From a delta proteobacterium NaphS2 (GTDB lineage Bacteria; Desulfobacterota; DSM-4660; Desulfatiglandales; Desulfatiglandaceae), in the NCBI GenBank assembly GCA_000179315.1, contig ADZZ01000343.1, positions 1-37,580 on the forward strand: a stretch of 37,580 nucleotides of DNA, written 5' to 3'. The position numbers and the translations under genes were made by a program. Each line of letters begins with the position of its first letter. Positions within the stretch are counted from its first letter, which is position 1. Below, in pieces: positions 1 through 7,970 of this stretch. The notes beneath the pieces were generated by a model. That model saw only the letters and a list, made by a program, of their open reading frames with translations. It searched no databases and was not told the origin of the DNA.

Positions 1-127
1 ATGAAGTTACCGCCCGTTTGTTAGATTTTAATGAGCACCAAGTTAGGAGTGCGTGATATCGGTATGGTGGTAAAAAAAATGAATGCCCTTCGGAGAGAGG
101 TCCTTTTTAATGTTTAGACAGCCCTTT

Positions 128-364
128 TCAGGCAAGGCCATTAATCATGTCCCAAACATGGTTGCTTTTGCGAAGCCAGGAACTGATTTTGTCTCGAACT
201 TCCTCGGGAATCTCCTTGTCGAGAATCTCAAAGTCCATTTGTTCCGTGTCCCTTTCATAGATCATCATAATGCGAGGGCCGGAATCTTCTTCAAATGAAA
301 ATTCAGCCGAATAAGGAAGATCAAATACCCAATGGAGACGATTAATGTATCGCGTGTTTTCCAA
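128..364 (-). CDS. Small hypothetical protein, 78 aa
   Basis: I do not recognise a family. The protein is small, acidic and soluble, with no signal peptide or membrane segment. A likely beta-rich first half (FSFEEDSGPRIMMIYERD) is followed by a helical second half (IPEEVRDKISSWLRKS). The start is a TTG at 364, supported by the purine-rich AAAGAGGT seven bases upstream on the minus strand. No in-frame ATG near the beginning would give a better start. The gene stands alone; about 200 bases of AT-rich sequence with no recognisable signal separate it from the next small gene. It is called coding because of the ribosome binding site and the plausible protein-like composition. Confidence 0.55.
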   Translation of the reverse strand: MENTRYINRLHWVFDLPYSAEFSFEEDSGPRIMMIYERDTEQMDFEILDKEIPEEVRDKISSWLRKSNHVWDMINGLA

Positions 365-572
365 ATTATTACCTCTTTGATAATTCAGGACCCAAATGGC
401 CCATTTTGTCTACTGCATGGTTGTATGTGGGAACATTCCAAGCAGTCCTGTTTTGCCGAATATTCTCTTTGTGTCGGCTATAATAAAGACAAATTGTTAA
501 AGAAATATTTCTGTTTGGTTAGATGATTAAAAGAAAACTTCATTTCTGAAAGCCCAACCTGTTATTGTAAAG

Positions 573-761
573 TCAGGTTCCTCGGAACGGAGCCAATTGA
601 AAAGAAGACCCCATGTTTTCAAACGGACCGATCATGGGAGCCGTCTCAACCCCCGGCTTTTCTACAACTTCGATGGTGCACTCGGGAAACATTTCCTCAA
701 TCAAGGAAATCGCATGCCCATGATCTCCCCGCTTCCGACAGACCAGAATAATTTTTTCCAT
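573..761 (-). CDS. Small hypothetical protein, 62 aa
   Basis: Family not recognised. A perfect AGGAGG lies seven bases before the ATG at 761, which strongly supports a real gene. The protein begins with a hydrophobic beta strand (KIILVCRKRG), then a helix (HAISLIEEMFPE) and a second strand (CTIEVV). That is a short alpha/beta unit reminiscent of the first half of a thioredoxin-like or glutaredoxin-like fold. The single Cys at residue 8 is not part of a CxxC. The tail is Gly/Pro-rich and probably disordered. It lies downstream of the YibE/F gene on the same strand, separated by a hairpin near 812-843. Confidence 0.55.
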   Translation of the reverse strand: MEKIILVCRKRGDHGHAISLIEEMFPECTIEVVEKPGVETAPMIGPFENMGSSFQLAPFRGT

Positions 762-811
762 GAGACATCCTCCTATGGCTTACTCAACCATGCAATTTTC
801 ATTGGGCCTCG

Positions 812-843
812 GGAGCACCCATTTTTTTGTGTGCTCCTTTTTT
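812..843 (+). terminator. Hairpin with T-run between yibE-like gene and 62-aa gene
   Basis: A 7-bp perfect stem (GGAGCAC at 812-818, GTGCTCC at 831-837) is followed on the plus strand by six T residues. The loop is 12 nt and T-rich. The T-run is on the plus strand although both neighbouring genes run on the minus strand. It may therefore block antisense transcription from the left, or it may only act as a weak barrier after the YibE/F gene. Confidence 0.4.
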
Positions 844-847
844 GTTG

Positions 848-2032
848 CTATGCGTTCAACCGGATGTTTTGTCCCAAGATCTCCGCTGAAATGCGGCGGC
901 GTCTGCCATAAATGATGCCACCCATCAAAGCCGTGAATGGTGCAACGGTCACAAGACCAAAGCTGCCCACAACGGTGTTCAGGACTTCGGCAGCTACAAA
1001 ATTGAGGTTAAACATGTTCCCAAGCGGTATTCCCTGGCTCATGAAAAGCATGAACATAGCCGTATAGCTGCCGGAATAGGCCAGCAGGAGTGTGGTGGTC
1101 ATGGTCCCGATGACCGACCTGCCCACCGCCATTCCCGATGCGATATGATCTTTTATGGTGATGTCAGGTTCCTTTAACTTCACTTCGTACATGGCAGCGG
1201 AAATGTCCATGGCAAGGTCCATCACCGCCCCCGAGGATGAGACAAAAATGCCGGCCAGGAAAATTTTCGTCAGATTGAGATCGTAGAAGCCGGAGTAGAG
1301 CAACGTTTCGGCAAAGGGTCGAACCGCCCCGTGAACATGAAACCCTTTTGCAAAAACCACTGCCATGACACAGGTCAGCACAACCCCGAGAAAGGCCCCT
1401 GAAAACGTCACCAGGCCCTTCTTGTTGCACCCCCCTACCATGAAGCTGATAGTCCCCGTGAGAACCAGCAGTACACCCAGGGAAATCAAGACGGGATCAT
1501 ATCCGTTCAAGAAAAGCGGGATCATTACTTTCCAAATCAACAATCCGGCAAAACAAAAAGAGAGCAAGGCTTTCACCCCGGTCCATCCAGCAACAAACAG
1601 CAACAAAACGGCAAAGAGACCCAATAGAAAGATTTCCAGATGAATGCGATATCTGCCGCGAGCATAAGCCTGGTGAACATTGCCGTCCTTTGTTGAAAAC
1701 TCTACTAGAAGGGTGTTTCCAACACCATAGAACTCATCCAATTCCATTTTTCCTTGCAGCGGATTCATGACCGTTGCCGTTTCTCCTTTGAAAGGACCCT
1801 CCAGAACAGTCACCGTCATTTCCTGCAAACCTGATTTTACGATAAGATTCTGACGAACATCCGAGTTGTCCACCTGGCTAACGCGTGCCCGAGCCCGTTG
1901 TGACTTTTGATTGCCGCCGGCCTTTTCGAATCCTGACGGTATCAGAAACAATCCCACGCAAAAAAGACTCAGCATCACCGTCAATATGAAATCGGATTTT
2001 TTTAGATTTACTCTTTCCGGAATTGAAATCAT
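848..2032 (-). CDS. YibE/F-like multi-pass membrane protein
   Basis: This is a YibE/F-family integral membrane protein of unknown biochemical role, about 394 aa. One N-terminal membrane segment (residues about 12-32) precedes an extracytoplasmic beta-rich domain (EMTVTVLEGPFKGETATVMN). Seven or eight membrane helices follow, including the family-typical stretch FLAGIFVSSSGAVMDLAMDI and the downstream IASGMAVGRSVIGTMTTTLL. The reading frame is open back to a TTG at 2104, but a terminator-like hairpin with T-run (2049-2088) lies inside that extension, so the ATG at 2032 is preferred (MISIPERVNLKK). The family often sits near transport or phosphate genes, and here it follows an alkaline phosphatase. 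The substrate is unknown. Confidence 0.85.
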   Translation of the reverse strand: MISIPERVNLKKSDFILTVMLSLFCVGLFLIPSGFEKAGGNQKSQRARARVSQVDNSDVRQNLIVKSGLQEMTVTVLEGPFKGETATVMNPLQGKMELDEFYGVGNTLLVEFSTKDGNVHQAYARGRYRIHLEIFLLGLFAVLLLFVAGWTGVKALLSFCFAGLLIWKVMIPLFLNGYDPVLISLGVLLVLTGTISFMVGGCNKKGLVTFSGAFLGVVLTCVMAVVFAKGFHVHGAVRPFAETLLYSGFYDLNLTKIFLAGIFVSSSGAVMDLAMDISAAMYEVKLKEPDITIKDHIASGMAVGRSVIGTMTTTLLLAYSGSYTAMFMLFMSQGIPLGNMFNLNFVAAEVLNTVVGSFGLVTVAPFTALMGGIIYGRRRRISAEILGQNIRLNA

Positions 2033-2048
2033 CAGCTGTTTACTTTCT

Positions 2049-2088
2049 AAAAAAGGCAAAGGCCCTTCCGGTGAAAGGCCCCGCCTTT
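2049..2088 (-). terminator. Intrinsic terminator downstream of alkaline phosphatase
   Basis: Read on the minus strand, AAAGGC pairs with GCCTTT. An inner GGGCCTT/AAGGGCC stem (one mismatch) and a short loop complete the hairpin, which is followed by a run of six T. It lies about 100 bases after the phosphatase stop codon and just before the ATG chosen for the YibE/F gene. This argues that the two genes are separate transcription units. Confidence 0.65.
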
Positions 2089-2189
2089 GGTGTTTTTGCG
2101 ACAATTATAATCTCAGCCCTGTTTTCACAAATTGACGAAAGATTCGCCCTATGAGTGAAACAAGCGCAAATCTTTCAATGCCGACTGTG

Positions 2190-3740
2190 TCAAATTTCAG
2201 TGTCGGATTGTGAGGAAACCACGGATGCATTCTCCACATTGAGCAGGGGCATACCCAAGGCTTCAGCAATCTTCTTGGCGATATCCGTATTATCGTAGAA
2301 TCCGTCAAAAAGGGTTGAACTGTTCCCAATGGTCAAAACCGGAACCGGAACACCGGTATGGCTGTACGAAGTCCAAGCGATACCCGCCTTCTGGTTTAGA
2401 ATATGGGTCAGGGTTACCGTAAGTGGTTCATAGGAACCGTAGAGAAGGCGGTCCTCTTCTTCTAAATTGACGCTTTCGCCACTCATGGTTTTGTCAAAGG
2501 CTGCTTCGAGCCGCTCTTTGTCATATTCCGTTAAATCATCCCATTCATCGGCGGTAGCCCCTGTCCCGTCCAGGCCAAACATTTCCAGGATCAGCGCCCA
2601 CATGTTGGCATCGATATCGGCCGGTGCGGGATTGTGGTTTTCTTTGTAGGGCACAACATAGTATTCATCAAATACTTCATAGGAATACTGCTGTTTGGCC
2701 AACACCTCAAAAAACGTATCATAGGCCGTCCCGGCAAAACCGATGGTCTGGCCGCCACATTCATGGTCGGCGGTGACTACAATCAAGGTATCATCAGGAT
2801 GAAGCATATAGAAATTCAGTGCCTCGCGAATAGCGTTGTCAAAAGCGATGGTGTCATCGATGGCGGCGCGAGCATCATTGGCATGGCAGGCCCAGTCGAT
2901 TTTCCCGCCTTCCACCATCATGAAAAATCCATTGTCATTGTCCAACAGTCGTATGCCTTCCGACGTGAATTCCGCCAGGGAAATGAGTGGAAGCGTCTCC
3001 GGGGCGTTTACGCGATCCAGTTCATAGGCCAACGCAGACCCTCCCATCAGAAAATTGTCGGTGGCAATGACGCGGTTTCCCGGCGTGACCGCGGCCAGGG
3101 CCTGCCTGGTTTTCACATAGGTGAAACCGTTTGCCTGGGCCGTTTCGATGGCATTTCCGGTACCCGTCTCATCATCATGAAATCCGCCACCCGCAAAATA
3201 ATCGAAATCGCTGTTGGCCAACGCCATGGCGATTTCGTGGTAGTTGCTGCGACTGGGTTGATGGGCATAGAACACCGCAGGGGTTGCATGATCGATGGAG
3301 ACGCTGCTCACAATGCCCACCTTCATGCCCTTTGCCTTGGCCAGTTCAGCAACTGTGGTATAGGACCTCGTGGCATCGGGGTTCATGGAAATCACACCGA
3401 TGTTGGTCTTCATGCCGCACGCGAGCGCGGTCCCCGCTGCCGCGGAACCGGTAATTAACCGGTTGTTGGCAAAGGTCGTGGACAGGCCCTGAACCGGAAA
3501 ATGGCTCATGGCCAGGAGTTTTGCTTTCTGGCTTCCAGCCACTTCGTCTTTCCCCTGAAGCGCCGCAAGATAGGCTTCCGCCGCGTGAACCTGCACGTTG
3601 GCCATCCCGTCGCCGATAAAATAGAAGATATACTTGGGAGTGCCTGCATGGCTTGTGGTGCTTGTAACGCCAAGCAGGATTAACAAAGCAAACGATGTAA
3701 GACATGAAAATTTGAAAAATTTTTTTGAATATGATTTCAT
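2190..3740 (-). CDS. phoA: Exported alkaline phosphatase (PhoA family)
   Basis: A periplasmic or secreted metal-dependent phosphomonoesterase that releases inorganic phosphate from organic phosphates, 516 aa. Residues 1-32 form a signal peptide (Lys-rich start, hydrophobic core, SHA-G cleavage region). Family motifs run in order: FIGDGMAN (metal-binding Asp about 44), ITGSAAAGTA with the nucleophilic Ser about 99, SVSIDHATPA, VEGGKIDWACHANDA, TADHECGG and SYSHTGVPV. The residue before the nucleophile is Gly (GGT codon) where the family normally has Asp (TDSAA). This position tunes activity in the E. coli enzyme. The ATG at 3740 has AAGGAG eight bases upstream. A terminator follows the gene. 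Its leader holds an unusual extended Shine-Dalgarno-like sequence (3872-3884). Confidence 0.93.
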   Translation of the reverse strand: MKSYSKKFFKFSCLTSFALLILLGVTSTTSHAGTPKYIFYFIGDGMANVQVHAAEAYLAALQGKDEVAGSQKAKLLAMSHFPVQGLSTTFANNRLITGSAAAGTALACGMKTNIGVISMNPDATRSYTTVAELAKAKGMKVGIVSSVSIDHATPAVFYAHQPSRSNYHEIAMALANSDFDYFAGGGFHDDETGTGNAIETAQANGFTYVKTRQALAAVTPGNRVIATDNFLMGGSALAYELDRVNAPETLPLISLAEFTSEGIRLLDNDNGFFMMVEGGKIDWACHANDARAAIDDTIAFDNAIREALNFYMLHPDDTLIVVTADHECGGQTIGFAGTAYDTFFEVLAKQQYSYEVFDEYYVVPYKENHNPAPADIDANMWALILEMFGLDGTGATADEWDDLTEYDKERLEAAFDKTMSGESVNLEEEDRLLYGSYEPLTVTLTHILNQKAGIAWTSYSHTGVPVPVLTIGNSSTLFDGFYDNTDIAKKIAEALGMPLLNVENASVVSSQSDTEI

Positions 3741-3856
3741 ATTTGAGCTCCTTATGAAGATATAGTGGAATCAACATTTCAAGAATAGATGTCTGTATCT
3801 GTGAGACAGGATAAAGAGTCCCTTTTTTCAGAATGTTCTACGTCTCTTTTAAGCGT

Positions 3857-3886
3857 TTAACGGATGCGTACGTCACCTCCTTTCAT
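3857..3886 (-). other. Possible nine-codon leader ORF before phoA
   Basis: An ATG at 3886 opens MKGGDVRIR followed by TAA. The weak AAGAAAGGC sits just upstream and would serve it. The codons themselves spell the extended GGAGGTGA sequence. It lies about 115 bases before the phosphatase start. A leader peptide is possible, but the frame is too short to be sure. It could equally be a by-product of the Shine-Dalgarno-like element. Confidence 0.2.
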
Positions 3887-3903
3887 TTGCCTTTCTTCCA
3901 AAC

Positions 3904-3917
3904 CATGCTGCAGCATG
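3904..3917. repeat. 14-bp perfect palindrome upstream of phoA
   Basis: CATGCTGCAGCATG is a perfect 14-bp palindrome located about 165 bases before the phosphatase ATG. It is a reasonable candidate operator for a dimeric regulator of the phosphatase. It does not resemble the enterobacterial Pho box, which is a direct repeat. Confidence 0.35.
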
Positions 3918-4105
3918 TGAGGATAAAGTGTAAGGTGATGCAGTGATTGACGCCCGAACGGCAGCTGAAACAGCAAGTGATACAGGTAAGGCGGTAAACC
4001 ATCACCCCTCTCGAAAGGTATTTTCCATGCGAGTTGTTTGGTTTGAATTAGCGATGAATTTTCTTTTCGTTAATGGTTCATTAAAAAGAGATGAGTTATG
4101 GGGTG

Positions 4106-5308
4106 TTAGTGTTTCACTGCGGTAACCTCTCCGTGACGGTCAAAAAGATAGGTTATATGGGCCCAGCTGAGACGTCTGGAAAAAAAGCCGATCCAGCTGC
4201 AAGAGGTGCCGATAATCACAATAAGGGGGGCATACAAAACCCATTGAAACATCAAGCCCCTTCGCGCTACAAAGCAGGCCAGAAGGCTGATGCTTCCGGC
4301 GGCCGAGAGAAAAAGCAGAAAGTGCAAAAGCGCTGCTTCAGTGGAAAGAACGTTCAAAAAGGCGAGAATAAGTGTCACGGGAAACATGAGCATACAAAGC
4401 GCCAGAATACTGTTAAGGGAAAGGGCAAATGCCGTATAGGAACGAAGGTAAACGGCGGAAAACTGGGTCTGGCGAATCAACCATGCCATGACCCGGCCCA
4501 GTTCCGAATAGGTCCTTCGGGAAGTTACCATGCAATCCGATGAAAAAACCCGTTTCAATTTCCGCTTACGGATAATCCGGGTAAGAGACATGTCATCCAC
4601 AATAGCCGTCGACCATGTGTCATGAACCCCGTTTTCCGCCAAGGCTTCCCGCCGCAGGGCCATGGACCCGCCCCATACCGTAGCGGTTCTGTTTTCGGTC
4701 ATGGCCAATGCCTGAAATGCGCTGAAGACGGCATGCAGGTGATCGGGGAAGCACCCCCGTTCAGGAACCAGAGAACGAAAGCCGCTCACCGCGAACACGC
4801 TTTCATCCGCCAGCGGCAACGTCATTTTCCGAAGCCAGTCCCCGGCGGGTTTGATATCCGAGTCGGCAAACGCATAAATGTCTCCGGAAATTCCTTTTCG
4901 CCTTGCATAATCGATACCCGCAAGAAGATTGTGATTTTTCTGGCAGCACCATTTTGCTTTCCCTGCTACCACATGGTGAAGTCTTTTGTTTTTCGATGCA
5001 ATGGATTTTATGACCGGCACTGCAGCATCGCCTGCACTCTCCGTAATGCAAAACATTTTGTAGTCCGCATAATCCTGCGCCAGCATGGCGTTAATGTTTT
5101 CTCTCAGGTCTTCTGATCTGCCTTTGCAGGGCACAAAAAGCAATACAGTGGGAGAAGGCATATGCCGCGTTTTAGATCTCAGCTGATAGAGAGGACGAAG
5201 CCTTTGCGGATATTTTACCTTTATATAATACAGCCCTTTGATAATAAATATCACCTGCACAAATACCGCGGCTGCAATGAGCAGGATGAAGGTCCAAAAA
5301 TACAGCAT
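4106..5308 (-). CDS. Family-2 glycosyltransferase, membrane-anchored (ceramide-glucosyltransferase-like)
   Basis: A processive-type GT2 (GT-A fold) that probably transfers a sugar to a lipid acceptor at the inner membrane, 400 aa. A membrane helix lies at residues 3-25. The cytoplasmic catalytic domain begins near residue 55 (VLLFVPCKGR). The metal-binding ADSD is at about 148-151, the acceptor-side VDDMSL near 240, and RQTQF near 280 takes the place of the usual QxxRW-like motif. Three or four helices close the protein. This arrangement matches ceramide glucosyltransferase and hopanoid-associated GT2 proteins. It is the last gene of a four-gene operon, starting nine bases after the radical SAM stop. 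The sugar and acceptor cannot be read from sequence. Confidence 0.85.
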   Translation of the reverse strand: MLYFWTFILLIAAAVFVQVIFIIKGLYYIKVKYPQRLRPLYQLRSKTRHMPSPTVLLFVPCKGRSEDLRENINAMLAQDYADYKMFCITESAGDAAVPVIKSIASKNKRLHHVVAGKAKWCCQKNHNLLAGIDYARRKGISGDIYAFADSDIKPAGDWLRKMTLPLADESVFAVSGFRSLVPERGCFPDHLHAVFSAFQALAMTENRTATVWGGSMALRREALAENGVHDTWSTAIVDDMSLTRIIRKRKLKRVFSSDCMVTSRRTYSELGRVMAWLIRQTQFSAVYLRSYTAFALSLNSILALCMLMFPVTLILAFLNVLSTEAALLHFLLFLSAAGSISLLACFVARRGLMFQWVLYAPLIVIIGTSCSWIGFFSRRLSWAHITYLFDRHGEVTAVKH

Positions 5309-5317
5309 GGCGCCTTA

Positions 5318-6487
5318 TTACCATCCCATCAGACCGCAACACCGCGCGCAAACGGGAAATGTTCCGCCGTTTTCAAGGAGCGCTTTTCTGAATTCAACGT
5401 AACGCTCTCCATTCCAAATCTCTTCCAGTGGGGTCTCCAGAATGTTTCCGGTAATAAAGTCGGGATAGTCCCGACAGGTAGCGGTATCCCCATCAGGCAT
5501 GATTTCCACGGTGGTCCATGGGGAAATGCAGGGACCGTAGCCCAGAAAATCAGAGGGGTTTGTGTAGTAGCGGCTCAGCTGATCCTCAGGCAGGTCGGGA
5601 ACATAGAGAATGGGAAATGGGTGACAGGCGGCACGAATGCGGTTCAGGCTTGCTTTTAGTGCATGAGTGTCGACGTCGTGGTTAAACAGATAACCGCGCC
5701 AGGCCGAGGGCGTAAGATGCAACTTTTCTTGAAAAACCCTTGTGTGTGCTTTCCCCACGGTCTCATCGGTAAACCAGCTATAGTATATGACCGCACAGTC
5801 CACACCCAGTTGCAGGGCCGCCTGAGCGATTTCGTCAAGTCTATCCGCATTCCAGGCACTCACCGTAATCAGGGGTATAAGCCATGGAACCGACTTACCG
5901 GTTTTCTCCCTGTAAGCTTTAACGGCACGCACCCCTGCCGCCATTTTCTTAAATGTTCCTTTTCGTCCGCGAATCTCATCGTGTAGCGGCTCCGGCCCAT
6001 CCAGGGAAAACATCAGCGCATCCCAGCCCTGATCAACCACCGCTTTTGCGTTTTCCTCCAAAAAAGTCCCATTGGTGACCAGTGCCAGCAGGGATTTGTT
6101 CCCTTTGATCCTTGCGGTCAGGTTCAAAATTTCAGGATACAAGAAAGGTTCACCCCCCCAGATGTAATAGACGGGTCGATGCTTTGCCAATCGGTCGGAG
6201 AGTTCGGAATATTTTTCCACCGGAACCACTTTCTTGAGGTCCGCGGCGGGCCGACTGAAATTGTATCCGGTCTCGCCCCATTGAGCGCAAGTTCGGCACC
6301 GAAGATTGCAGGCATTGGTAATCTTGATACTCACCAACTGTATGGGGATATGGGAAAGGCCATCGCCGCGCCGGCATTCTCGAGGTGCCAGAATGTGTTT
6401 TGCAAAGATGCTTTTAAGAAGCTTCGGCAGTAGATGCGGGGTCCGCCAAAGCGGTAAAAGAAATGAAAGGGGTTCTCTGGAATGCAT
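5318..6487 (-). CDS. Radical SAM protein with SPASM-like C-terminus
   Basis: A radical S-adenosylmethionine enzyme of 389 aa. The cluster motif CNLRCRTC gives Cys60, Cys64 and Cys67 (CxxxCxxC). It is followed by the glycine-rich YIWGGEPFLYPE and the SLDGPEPLHDEIRG segment of the TIM barrel. The C-terminus carries extra cysteines (YGPC, ATCRDYP, VCARCCG) as in SPASM or Twitch domains, which hold auxiliary Fe-S clusters. The start ATG overlaps the sulfotransferase stop (TAATG), with AAGGAG five bases before it, so the two are translationally coupled. The substrate is unknown. The setting with a sulfotransferase and a glycosyltransferase favours a small-molecule, lipid or peptide-modifying role. 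Confidence 0.88.
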   Translation of the reverse strand: MHSREPLSFLLPLWRTPHLLPKLLKSIFAKHILAPRECRRGDGLSHIPIQLVSIKITNACNLRCRTCAQWGETGYNFSRPAADLKKVVPVEKYSELSDRLAKHRPVYYIWGGEPFLYPEILNLTARIKGNKSLLALVTNGTFLEENAKAVVDQGWDALMFSLDGPEPLHDEIRGRKGTFKKMAAGVRAVKAYREKTGKSVPWLIPLITVSAWNADRLDEIAQAALQLGVDCAVIYYSWFTDETVGKAHTRVFQEKLHLTPSAWRGYLFNHDVDTHALKASLNRIRAACHPFPILYVPDLPEDQLSRYYTNPSDFLGYGPCISPWTTVEIMPDGDTATCRDYPDFITGNILETPLEEIWNGERYVEFRKALLENGGTFPVCARCCGLMGW

Positions 6488-7428
6488 TATGCTCCTTGAA
6501 ATATCAGATCGTCCTTTGAATCCAGCCAGGCGCTTAAATCCGTCTTCAGTAGTTGTTCCAGTTTTTTCATATCGGGGACATACATCTCTTTTAAGCGCCT
6601 GCGGGTTTCAGGTTTCATGTAAATTGGTCGAATGTTCTTGTCACGAAACGGCTCTACCCATCGCATCAGACGATCCACGTCAAACCCCTCCAGGGCCAGG
6701 AACTTATAGGCGCTCCCCTTAAAACCGGTGGGATTAAAGAAACGCTGAAGCCATTTCAAAATGGGTTCACCGGAAGCATTGACCGCCGTGCGGCGTTTCG
6801 GCTTGAATGATACGTTCACATTCAGAAAACGGAAAATCTGCTTCAGCAGCTCAGATGAATCCTTTTCAAAATGCTCAAGGATAATGACTTTTACATGTGT
6901 AAAATGCGCCATGTATACTTTAACCCGCTCATAATAAAAACCGAGATCCTGATATCGCCAGAGGTATTCGTACCGTTTTAGCCGTCTTAGCGGCTCAATT
7001 CCCAGACCTTCTTCAAAGGTGAGCGTCTCTCTGCCATCCCGCAACAAGTTCTTGTAAGCCGAAAAAGCCCGGTCAACCGGGTTTCGAAGAACAACAATGA
7101 TTTTCACATCGCCCAGTAATGTTTTGATAAGGGGTATCACCTGCTCGGGAAAGTAAAGATTGTCCACGCTCGCTTCCCCGACGGCTTTTTCACCGTTTAC
7201 CCGCTGAAAGAGTTTTTTATAAATGTCCAAAGTCTTGACGGTAAAATTCTCGACAAATTCATCCCCGGGGCCTCGCAGTGGAAAAGGGATAAACTGGGCC
7301 GTAAAGTATTTGGGTTCTTTGATGGCGCTCATATAAATATCCGGGTGCTGCGCCATGTGATTCGCGATGGCGGTTGTCCCGCATTTGGGCGCACCCACCA
7401 GCAGGAAATTGGGAAGACTGACGGTCAT
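6487..7428 (-). CDS. Sulfotransferase (PAPS-dependent)
   Basis: A cytosolic enzyme of 313 aa predicted to transfer sulfate from PAPS to a hydroxyl or amine on a carbohydrate or lipid. The 5'-phosphosulfate loop is VGAPKCGTTA (residues 11-20), followed by MAQHPDIYMS and KEPKYF. The 3'-phosphate motif VVLRNPVDRAFSAYKN lies near residue 100. The frame stays open 78 codons further upstream. The ATG at 7428 is chosen because it forms an ATGA overlap with the preceding gene's stop, and the conserved domain begins there directly. It is the second gene of the operon with the small membrane protein, radical SAM protein and glycosyltransferase. Confidence 0.87.
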   Translation of the reverse strand: MTVSLPNFLLVGAPKCGTTAIANHMAQHPDIYMSAIKEPKYFTAQFIPFPLRGPGDEFVENFTVKTLDIYKKLFQRVNGEKAVGEASVDNLYFPEQVIPLIKTLLGDVKIIVVLRNPVDRAFSAYKNLLRDGRETLTFEEGLGIEPLRRLKRYEYLWRYQDLGFYYERVKVYMAHFTHVKVIILEHFEKDSSELLKQIFRFLNVNVSFKPKRRTAVNASGEPILKWLQRFFNPTGFKGSAYKFLALEGFDVDRLMRWVEPFRDKNIRPIYMKPETRRRLKEMYVPDMKKLEQLLKTDLSAWLDSKDDLIFQGA

Positions 7429-7733
7429 GATCCCAAATCCTTGCGGGAAGATACCCGGGTATCTTCCGATTTCATATGATTCAAAATTCTTTCTATTTTC
7501 ATCTTCTGAGCAGCTTTGGGAAACCGTGAAGCCAGATTCAACACCCGTTGTCGGAATCGCGGAGAAGCGGAATGAAGCAATAAAAAACCCGCCGTCACCA
7601 TAAAAATACCCACCGGTATGGGGGTGACGAAAAGAAAAAGACCGGGGACAATGAGCACCCATGCCAAAACCTTCCGCAATCTTCTCTGAAAAGGCGTTCT
7701 TTTATTTTGAAAGCTTTCCGTGTTCTTGTTCAA
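7425..7733 (-). CDS. Small two-helix membrane protein (PGPGW-like), operon leader
   Basis: A 102-aa inner-membrane protein. A basic N-terminus is followed by a hydrophobic hairpin (residues about 21-55) with VPGLFLFVTPIPVGIFMVT at its core, then a basic helical tail. The hairpin loosely resembles the PGPGW putative transmembrane family; function is unknown. The start is a TTG at 7733 with AGGA seven bases before it. No ATG lies in frame before the middle of the hairpin. The stop overlaps the sulfotransferase ATG. It is the first gene of the operon and may help to anchor or assemble the downstream enzymes. Confidence 0.7.
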   Translation of the reverse strand: MNKNTESFQNKRTPFQRRLRKVLAWVLIVPGLFLFVTPIPVGIFMVTAGFLLLHSASPRFRQRVLNLASRFPKAAQKMKIERILNHMKSEDTRVSSRKDLGS

Positions 7734-7970
7734 ACGCTTATCCTGATTTCAGGCCCGTTCCATGAGTGGTGCAATGCAACCAACGGCACGTTAAAAAAAA
7801 ATGATGAACAGATTAGATTTTCGTTCAAGAATGAGGAACCATCGTTTTTGAAATCATTATCCAATATGGTTTTTGTCAAAAAATGGAGAAACACCTTTCC
7901 CAGTTGGTCAATAGAAACTGTAAAAGGAGATCGCGCTTAACAGATGAAAGCATATGAAACCCTGTTGCCA

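Larger units (their letters stand above)
3741..4105. other. Leader of the alkaline phosphatase gene and 3' flank of the glycosyltransferase
   Basis: I see no credible full-length gene here. The half nearest 3740 is the phosphatase leader and holds its AAGGAG. Further up are a very strong Shine-Dalgarno-like sequence at 3872-3884 (minus strand GAAAGGAGGTGAC), a possible nine-codon reading frame, and the palindrome at 3904-3917. The half nearest 4105 is AT-rich and shows no terminator I can recognise. Confidence 0.5.

Noticed and set aside
2033-2104. TTG-initiated extension of the YibE/F protein
   Set aside because: The extension reads through a hairpin plus T-run that looks like the phosphatase terminator, and the residues are not like the family N-terminus.
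2634-3458. 274-codon open frame on the plus strand
   Set aside because: It is antisense to the alkaline phosphatase, whose catalytic motifs are intact. The antisense translation is not protein-like and has no ribosome binding site.
7429-7662. 78-codon N-terminal extension of the sulfotransferase
   Set aside because: It overlaps the 102-aa membrane protein gene in another frame. The ATGA overlap and domain start at 7428 give a better start.
7707-7940. 77-codon plus-strand frame between operons
   Set aside because: No ribosome binding site, no recognisable fold, and it overlaps the start of the membrane-protein gene.
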